From Nocardioides lacusdianchii (lineage in GTDB: Bacteria; Actinomycetota; Actinomycetes; Propionibacteriales; Nocardioidaceae), in contig NZ_JADHZD010000025.1 in the NCBI RefSeq assembly GCF_020102855.1, positions 1 through 37,726 on the forward strand: 37,726 nucleotides of DNA, read 5' to 3'. The number at the start of each line of letters is the position of its first letter. The first letter of the stretch is position 1. A program made the translations under genes and the position numbers. Below the pieces are notes generated by a model, which saw only the letters and a list, made by a program, of their open reading frames with translations, had not been told where the DNA came from and searched no databases. This document shows, in pieces, positions 14,878 through 22,900 of this stretch.

Positions 14878-15378
14878 TCAGCGCTTGCTGAACTGCGAGG
14901 CCTTGCGGGCCTTCTTGAGACCGGCCTTCTTGCGCTCCACGACGCGGGCGTCGCGGGTCAGCAGACCGGCCTTCTTCAGCGCCGGGCGGTTGGCCTCGAT
15001 GTCGATCGCGTTGAGCGAGCGCGCCACGCCGAGGCGCAGGGCGCCGGCCTGGCCGGCGTTGCCGCCGCCGTGGATGCGGGCGATCACGTCGAAGCGACCC
15101 TCGAGCTGCAGCTCCACGAACGGCTCGTTCGCGATCTGCTGGTGCAGCTTGTTGGGGAAGTAGTTGTCGAGCGTGCGGCCGTTGATGGTCCACTCGCCGG
15201 TGCCCGGGACGATGCGGACGCGGGCGACGGCCTCCTTGCGACGGCCGGTGGCCGCGCCGGGGGCGATGGTGGCCGGACGGGCCGGGGTGTCGGCGGACGC
15301 GTCGCTCTCGGACGTGTAGGCAACGCCCTCGGAGTCGGTCTCGAAGGTCTCCTCGACCTCGGTGGTGTTCTCAGTCAT
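14878..15378 (-). CDS. rpsI: 30S ribosomal protein S9
   Basis: A 166-residue S9 with the canonical core ATGRRKEAVARVRIVPGTGEWTINGRTLDNYF, HGGGNAGQAGALRLGVARSL, and the invariant C-terminal SKR tail (QFSKR) that reaches the P-site tRNA. The first 45 or so residues are an acidic Thr/Glu/Ser-rich extension absent from the 130-residue enterobacterial protein but common in actinobacteria. The ATG at 15378 is chosen because it follows the rplM stop by 17 bp; the longer open frame upstream is antisense-free shadow of rplM. Confidence 0.97.
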   Translation of the reverse strand: MTENTTEVEETFETDSEGVAYTSESDASADTPARPATIAPGAATGRRKEAVARVRIVPGTGEWTINGRTLDNYFPNKLHQQIANEPFVELQLEGRFDVIARIHGGGNAGQAGALRLGVARSLNAIDIEANRPALKKAGLLTRDARVVERKKAGLKKARKASQFSKR

Positions 15379-15395
15379 CTGTGAGTCCTCAGTCG

Positions 15396-15839
15396 TCACT
15401 GGGAGATCTGCGTGATCTCGAAGGGAGTGGCCTGCTGGGCCAGGTGCGGGTGGTCGGGGCCGGGGTAGACCTTGAGCTTCTTCAGCATCTGGCGACCGAG
15501 CTTGTTCTTGGGGAGCATGCCCCACACGGCGTTCTCGATGGCCTTGCGGGCGTCCTTCTCGAGGAGCTCGCCGAAGGGCGTGGCCGAGAGGCCGCCCGGG
15601 TAGCCGGAGTGGCGGTAGGCCATCTTGGTGGTCTTCTTGGTCCCCGACAGCGACACCTTGGAGGCGTTCACGATGATGACGAAGTCGCCCATGTCCATGT
15701 GAGGAGCAAAGGTCGGCTTGTGCTTGCCGCGGAGGAGGTTCGCGGTCTGGACGGCGAGGCGGCCCAGGACCACGTCGGTGGCGTCGATGACGAGCCACTC
15801 ACGCTGGATGTCAGCGGGCTTGGGGCTGTACGTGCGCAC
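15396..15839 (-). CDS. rplM: 50S ribosomal protein L13
   Basis: A 147-residue L13 of standard length: VRTYSPKPADIQREWLVIDATDVVLGRLAVQTANLLRGKHKPTF, then HMDMGDFVIIVNA, KKTTKMAYRHSGYPGGL, AVWGMLPKNKLGRQML and YPGPDHPHLAQQ. The start is the GTG at 15839; no other in-frame start fits the family's N-terminus. It heads the rplM-rpsI-glmM operon and is preceded by a 160-nt leader with several hairpins. Confidence 0.97.
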   Translation of the reverse strand: MRTYSPKPADIQREWLVIDATDVVLGRLAVQTANLLRGKHKPTFAPHMDMGDFVIIVNASKVSLSGTKKTTKMAYRHSGYPGGLSATPFGELLEKDARKAIENAVWGMLPKNKLGRQMLKKLKVYPGPDHPHLAQQATPFEITQISQ

Positions 15840-16007
15840 GGCTATGTCCCGTTCTGGTTCGTTGGACCCGCTCCTCGATCGAGGAACGGATGTGGAGCCA
15901 CGACTTCTGACGAACACGGCCCGGTTCGCTCCCCACACCAGTGGGGATGACGTCGGATCTGCACCCACCCCCGGAGAGGGTGGACGCGGCAGGAGTCGCG
16001 ACCAGCA
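15840..16007 (-). promoter_or_regulatory. Structured 5' leader of the rplM-rpsI operon
   Basis: Between the inferred transcription start and rplM lie three clean hairpins: 15965-15983 (CCACCC/GGGTGG), 15930-15947 (7-bp stem, 4-nt loop, CCCCAC/GTGGGG core) and the 14-bp palindrome TCCTCGATCGAGGA at 15872-15885. Ribosomal protein leaders often bind their own product to give feedback control, and L13 leaders are known in Firmicutes. Whether this leader is related or functional is inference. Confidence 0.4.
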
Positions 16008-16037
16008 AGAGTACGGCGCTGTGCGCGGGAGGGTCAA
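16008..16037 (-). promoter_or_regulatory. Promoter of rplM-rpsI-glmM
   Basis: Minus-strand -35 TTGACC (16037-16032), 18-bp spacer, -10 TACTCT (16013-16008). This is the best match to a housekeeping sigma-70-type promoter in the window. It overlaps the region just upstream of the divergent FAD oxidoreductase gene, whose GTG is 36 bp from the -35 box. Confidence 0.65.
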
Positions 16038-16073
16038 AACGTCGCAGCGGGGTCGTCCGGGCATGATGGCGCG

Positions 16074-17399
16074 GTGCGCAACGGCGGCGTCTCCTTCTGG
16101 TGGCAGCAGGTCGGCCTGCCCGAGCCCACGGACCGGCTGCGCGGCGACGCCACCTGCGACGTGGCCGTCGTGGGCGGCGGCCTGACCGGCCTGTGGACCG
16201 CCCACTACCTCCACAAGGCCGACCCCACCCTCGACATCCGCGTCGTCGAGGCCGAGTTCGCCGGCTTCGGGGCCTCGGGGCGCAACGGCGGCTGGCTCTC
16301 CAGCGAGCTGCCGGGCAGCGCCAGGGCGTACGCCGACGCGGCGGGCGAGGACGGTGTGGCGCGGCTGCGCGCGGCGGTGCGCGCCACCGTCGACGAGGTG
16401 GTCGGCGTCGCCGCCCGTGAGGGGATCGACGCCGACATCGTGCGCAGCGGGGTGCTGATGGTCGCGCGCTCCGAGGCGCAGCGCCAGCGGCTCGGTGGCG
16501 AGCTCACCGCCGGGCAGGTGGCCGAGCGGATCCGGGTCTCCGGTGCCGTCGCGGGCCACTTCGACCCCGACTGCGCGCGGGTCCAGCCCGCGAGGCTGGT
16601 GGCCGGCCTGGCGCGCGTGGTGCGCGAGCGCGGCGTACGCATCCACGAGGCGACCCGCGCGGTCGCGGTCGAGCCGGGCGCGGTCCACACCGAGCACGGC
16701 ACGCTCCGCGCACCCGTGGTGCTGCGCTGCCTGGAGGGCTTCACCGCCGGACTGGCCGGACACCGGCGCGAGTGGCTGCCGATGAACTCCGCGATCGTCG
16801 TGACCGAGCCACTGACTCCTGCACAGTGGCAGGAGATCGGATGGTCGGGCAAGGAGCTGCTCGGCGACGAGGCCCACGCCTACTGCTACGCCCAGCGCAC
16901 CGCGGACGGCCGCATCGCGATGGGCGGGCGGGGCGTCCCCTACCGCTTCGGCTCGCGCACCGACGTCGACGGCCGCACCCAGGACTGGACGGTCGAGTCG
17001 TTGCGCTCGACGTTGACCTCGCTGTTCCCCTCGCTCGCCGGCGTCGGGCTCGACCACGCCTGGTGCGGCGTGCTGGGCGTGCCGCGTGACTGGAGCGCCA
17101 GCGTGGCGTACGACCCCGCGACCGGTCTCGGCCACGCCGGCGGCTACGTCGGCTCGGGCCTCACCGCCACCAACCTCGCCGGCCGCACGCTGCGCGACCT
17201 GGTGCTCGGCCACGACACCGACCTCACCCGCCTGCCGTGGACGGGGCACCGGGTCCGCAGGTGGGAGCCGGAGCCGCTGCGGTGGGCCGGCGTGCACGCG
17301 CTCTACCGCCTCTACCGCGCCGCCGACCGGCGCGAGGACGCAGGCCTGGCGCGCACCAGCATGATCGCCCGGGCGGCGGACCGGGTGGCCGGTCGCTGA
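16074..17399 (+). CDS. FAD-dependent oxidoreductase (DAO/PuuB-like)
   Basis: A 441-residue D-amino-acid-oxidase-fold flavoprotein. The dinucleotide motif is VAVVGGGLTGLWTAHYL (about 30-46), then EAEFAGFGASGRNGGWLSSELPG, a mid-domain MAMGGRGVPY-like stretch (RIAMGGRGVPYRFG) and the C-terminal GYVGSGLTATNLAGRTLRDLVLG that closes the FAD site. The GNGGW/GASGRNGG pattern and the WWQQ N-terminus recall gamma-glutamylputrescine oxidases, but no polyamine genes are near, so substrate is open. The start is a GTG at 16074; the nearby ATGs are out of frame. Confidence 0.88.
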   Translation: MRNGGVSFWWQQVGLPEPTDRLRGDATCDVAVVGGGLTGLWTAHYLHKADPTLDIRVVEAEFAGFGASGRNGGWLSSELPGSARAYADAAGEDGVARLRAAVRATVDEVVGVAAREGIDADIVRSGVLMVARSEAQRQRLGGELTAGQVAERIRVSGAVAGHFDPDCARVQPARLVAGLARVVRERGVRIHEATRAVAVEPGAVHTEHGTLRAPVVLRCLEGFTAGLAGHRREWLPMNSAIVVTEPLTPAQWQEIGWSGKELLGDEAHAYCYAQRTADGRIAMGGRGVPYRFGSRTDVDGRTQDWTVESLRSTLTSLFPSLAGVGLDHAWCGVLGVPRDWSASVAYDPATGLGHAGGYVGSGLTATNLAGRTLRDLVLGHDTDLTRLPWTGHRVRRWEPEPLRWAGVHALYRLYRAADRREDAGLARTSMIARAADRVAGR

Positions 17400-17443
17400 A
17401 CCGGGTCGTGGACACCGGTTCGCGCTCGCCAGCGGACCGCGGA

Positions 17444-17449
17444 TAGGTT
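17444..17449 (+). promoter_or_regulatory. Candidate -10 box for gltA
   Basis: TAGGTT fits the TANNNT consensus and lies 44 bases upstream of the gltA GTG. No good -35 is visible. The predicted leader contains a short TTGGG/CCCAA hairpin and ends with an AGGAG ribosome binding site. Confidence 0.3.
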
Positions 17450-17492
17450 GTTGGGACCCCAAACGTACAAAGACGTATGAACAGGAGCCGAC

Positions 17493-18797
<1,305 letters not shown>

Positions 18798-18817
18798 GCG
18801 TCTGGCGCGCGACCGGG

Positions 18818-19981
18818 ATGCCCCAGCTGGGGCTCCTCTCGGTCGCGGGCTTCGCCGGCTACGCCGCACTCCTCGCGGTCGGCCCGTCGTGGGCGATCCA
18901 CGGCGGGGCGACCGAGGCGGGTGCCGGCCTCGTCAACGGCGTGCTCCTCGGCGCCACGGTCCTGGCCCAGCTGGCCGTGCCCCGCGCCCTGACCACGTGG
19001 GGCACCCGGGGCGTGCTCGTCGCCGGGCTGCTGCTCCTCGGCCTGCCTGCGCCGGCGTACCTGCTCTCCGACACCCTCCCCTGGGTGCTGGCGCTCTCCG
19101 CGCTGCGCGGGATCGGCTTCGGGATCCTCACGGTCACCGGCTCGGCCGCAGCCGCCCGTCTCGTCGATCCCTCACGACGCGGCGCCGCCATCGGTGCCTA
19201 CGGCCTGGCGGTCGCCCTTCCCTCGCTCGTGCTGCTCCCGGCCTCGGTCCCCCTGGCCGACGCGCTCGGCTTCGCGTGGGTCTTCTGGATCGCTGCGCTG
19301 CCTGTCGTCGGGATCCCCGCGGCGTGGGGCCTGGGCACCGTCCTCCGCGGCCTCGGGCACGACCGACCTGCCACGGCTGCACCGACCGGCCGGCCGGACC
19401 GTCGCCTGCTCCTCGCCGTCCTGGCCCCCACGGTCGTCCTCTTCGCCGTCACCATGGCCGGCGGCAGCCTGGTCACCTTCGCTCCCCTGCTCGCGGATCC
19501 GACGGTGGCGATGGCGCTGCTGCTGGGGATGGGCCTGACCGCCGCGCTGGCGCGCTGGCTCGTCGGGGCGCTGGCGGACCGCCACGGCGTACGTCCGTTC
19601 CTCGCACCGCTGCTGCTCCTGGCGGCGGCGTCCATGGCGGGGTGCGCCTGGGCGGTGGCGCAGGGAAGTCCCGCCGCGCTCGTCGTGGCTGCGACCGTCC
19701 TGGGCGTGTCCTACGGCGCGCTCCAGAACCTCACCCTCGTGGCGGCCTTCGCAGCCGCGGGCCCGACCCGCATCCCCGCCGCCAGTGCGTGCTGGAACAT
19801 CGGCTTCGACGCGGGTACGGCGTCGGGAGCGGTGGTCGCGGGCGCCCTGGCTGCGTCCTTCTCCTTCCCGGTGGCCCTCTCGGCCATGGCCGCCACCTCG
19901 CTCGCCGCCGTGCTGGCGGCCGTCCTCCCCGGCCGGACGCTCAGCGCTCGAGGACCGCGGTCGTCCGAGCCGGCACGGTGA
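18818..19981 (+). CDS. MFS transporter
   Basis: A 387-residue major facilitator with about twelve hydrophobic segments and a central hydrophilic linker (about 195-215, HDRPATAAPTGRPDRR). The loop after helix 2 or 3 is short; the second half contains LVGALADRHGVRPFLAPLLLL, the repeat of the MFS signature loop. The ATG at 18818 is 20 bp after gltA, so it may be read through from it. Substrate is unknown; the sequence looks like a drug/sugar-exporter type. Its last 41 bp overlap the 3' end of the convergent amylase-pullulanase gene. Confidence 0.87.
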   Translation: MPQLGLLSVAGFAGYAALLAVGPSWAIHGGATEAGAGLVNGVLLGATVLAQLAVPRALTTWGTRGVLVAGLLLLGLPAPAYLLSDTLPWVLALSALRGIGFGILTVTGSAAAARLVDPSRRGAAIGAYGLAVALPSLVLLPASVPLADALGFAWVFWIAALPVVGIPAAWGLGTVLRGLGHDRPATAAPTGRPDRRLLLAVLAPTVVLFAVTMAGGSLVTFAPLLADPTVAMALLLGMGLTAALARWLVGALADRHGVRPFLAPLLLLAAASMAGCAWAVAQGSPAALVVAATVLGVSYGALQNLTLVAAFAAAGPTRIPAASACWNIGFDAGTASGAVVAGALAASFSFPVALSAMAATSLAAVLAAVLPGRTLSARGPRSSEPAR

Positions 19982-22900
19982 CAGCGTCCGCGGCGACCGT
20001 GCTGCCCTTGACCACGGCGTCGCCACCGTTGGCCTGCACGTCGTGGAGCGTCCAGCCCGCGCCGGTCCCGGCGACCGTGGTGGTCTCCGGAGTGGCGTTG
20101 ATGACGACCAGCACCCCGTCGCGGTCCGGGTCGGCGTCGGTGCCGGCGGTGTCGTCGACGAGCATCGCGACCACCCCCGGCTCGGCGTCGAGGAAGGACA
20201 CCTTCGTCTGCACGGCCTCCGCGCTGCCGAGGCGGAAGAGCCGTGACGACATCCGGATCCGCAGCAGGTCCTGGGCGCGGGCGTGGGCCTCGTCCATCGC
20301 CGCGCTCCCCGGGTCGAGCGCGGGGTCGGCGAGCAGCGGGCGCATGTAGTCCCACTTGTCCTCGTTGTCCGCGCGCAGCGGCAGGCCGGAGCCGAAGGTG
20401 TTGTCGCGCCGCTGCCAGTCGATCCGGTTGAACCAGTCGCCGGAGTCGTAGGAGTTGCGGTCCAGGCTCTTGGAGCGGAGCAGGTCGGTGCCGGCGTGCC
20501 AGAAGACCACGCCCTGGGAGAGGGCCACCGTCGAGAGGGAGACCGTGTTCATCCGCACGCGGTCGGCCATCGACGTACCGGTGGGGAGCTTGAAGGCCAG
20601 CGAGTCGTAGAGGGTCTCGTTGTCGTGGGCGTCGACGTAGGTGACGGTCTCCGACGGGTCTGCGGCGTAGCCGGCGGGCTGGCCGTTGTAGTCGACCTCG
20701 GAGCCCACCACCTCCTCGCCGGTCGAGGACCGGAAGCGGAAGTCGGCGAGGTTGCCGGCGAGCCCGAGCTTCACGAGGTCCTGCTGGTGCAGCAGCTCCT
20801 CGCGCTGCTCGTCGGCGGTGCCGTTGACCTCGGCGCCGTTGGGGTCGGTGAACAGGCCCGAGCCGAAGCCCTGCACGCGCGGGTCCTCGTCGAAGGGCCC
20901 TCCCCCGCGCACGGCGTCGCGCAGCCGGTCGCTGAAGGACCCGATGCCGGTGCCGGCGAGGTTGCGCTGGGTGGCCTGGGTGAAGCGGGCGTCGTCGGCG
21001 ACCTCGCCGAAGTTCCAGCCCTCGCCGTAGAGGTAGATCGCCTTGCCGTCGACGCCGTCGCGCTTGACGGTCAGCCCGTCGAGCGCGGCGCGCAGGCGGG
21101 TCATGTTGTCGAGCGAGTGGTGGCCCATCAGGTCGAAGCGGAAGCCGTTGACCTTGTAGTCGCGCGCCCAGGTGAGCACCGAGTCGATCATCAGCTTCTC
21201 CATCATGCGGTGCTCGGTCGCGGTGTTGGCGCAGCACGTGGAGGTCTCGACCGCGCCCTTGGCGTCGAGGCGGTGGTAGTAGCCCGGCACGATCCGGTCG
21301 AGCACCGACTTCGGGTCCTGCCCGCTGGCCGCGGTGTGGTTGTAGACCACGTCCATCACGACCTGGAGCCCGGAGCCGTTGAGGCCCTGGACCATCCGGC
21401 GGAACTCGACGGTGCGGCGGGTGCCCTCGGGATCGGTGGCGTACGACCCCTCGGGCGCGGTGTAGTGCAGCGGGTCGTAGCCCCAGTTGAAGCCGTCGCC
21501 CGGGCGCACCGCCTCGACGCATTCCTGCTGCTTCTCGGAGTCGCGCGGCAGCGAGGCCAGGTCGCAGGCAGGGACCTGCTGCGCCGAGCGGCGCTCCTCG
21601 ATCGTGGCGATGTCGAAGACCGGCAGCAGGTGCACGGTGTTGAGCCCGGCGTCGGCGAGGCGGCGCAGGTGCTGCATGCCGGCGGACCCGTCGCGGGTGA
21701 AGGCGAGGTAGGTGCCTCGCTCCGCCGCCGGCACCGTCTCGTCGCCGATGGAGAAGTCGCGCACGTGCAGCTCGTAGACGTTGCGGTCCTCGGGCTGCGC
21801 GATCGCCGGCGGCGTGGTCCGCGACCAGCCGGCCGGGGCCAGGGCCGGGTCGGCCAGGTCGACGAGGAGGGACTGCTCGGAGTTGGTGGTCAGCGCCACC
21901 GAGTAGGGGTCGGTGACGCGGTTGGTGACGACCTCGCCGGCGGCGGGTGACCAGACCTTCACGTCGAAGGCGTACGCCGCACCCCGCCACGACGCCGGAC
22001 CGCTGACGGTCCAGGTGCCGTCGCGCTGGCGCCTCATCTCGACGCGCCGTCCGGCGACCACCGCGGCGACGTCCTGCGCGGTCGGTGCCCACAGCGACAG
22101 CGTCGGCCGGTTGCCGCGCCAGGTGGGCCCGAGGTCGGCGTCAGCGGCGTCGGCGTACACGTCGTCGAGGACGCCCGGCACCTGCACGCCGGTGGCGTCG
22201 CGCAATGCTCCCGAGGAGTCGTACGCCGCGACCGCGAGCTGCCCGGTGAGGATCTCCGGGACCCGGCGCGCCGCCGCCCGGTCGAGGCGGAACGCCTCGT
22301 AGCCGGCGAGGTGCGGGAAGTCGGCGAGCACGTCGGCGGGAAGCCCGGCGGGGTCGTGGGTGAGCGGGACGCTCGACCCGCCGGTGACGGCCTCGGCGTC
22401 GACCGCGAGGTCGCCGGCCTGCGACCAGTGCAGCCGGTGGCGGCCACTCGTGTCGGCGACGTCCCACGCGACGAGGTCGCGGCGCAGCCACTGTGCTCGC
22501 GCCTGGCCGAGGTCGGGAGCCGCACCGGCACTGCGCGTCGAGACCTGCAGGCGGTGCGTGCTCACGTCGTAAGTGAAGACCACCTCGACCCCTCCGGACG
22601 GGACCTCGAACGGGATGTCGGCCCCGTCGCGGACGCCGTCGGCGCCGTAGTTCTCCGCCCATGACAGGCCGTGCGCCACCTTGGTGGCGTAGCTGCCGGC
22701 CGGCAGCGTGGCGGTCGCGGTGAAGGTGCCGTCGCCGTCGGGGTCCTGGAGCCAGCCGCGCATGCAGTCGGGCGCCCAGTCCCCCGGGCAGCCCAGCTCG
22801 GACTGCATGCTGCCGGCGAGGGTGATGATCGGGCCCTGGGCGTCGCTGGTGACCCAGTGGGAGCGGTGGTCGTAGTAGAAGGTCACGTCGCGCGGGGCGT

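Noticed and set aside
17468..17483. Direct repeat ACGTAC-aaag-ACGTAT upstream of gltA as a regulator site
   Set aside because: Too short, and CGTAC-type words are generally over-represented in this genome, so chance or the general word bias explains it.
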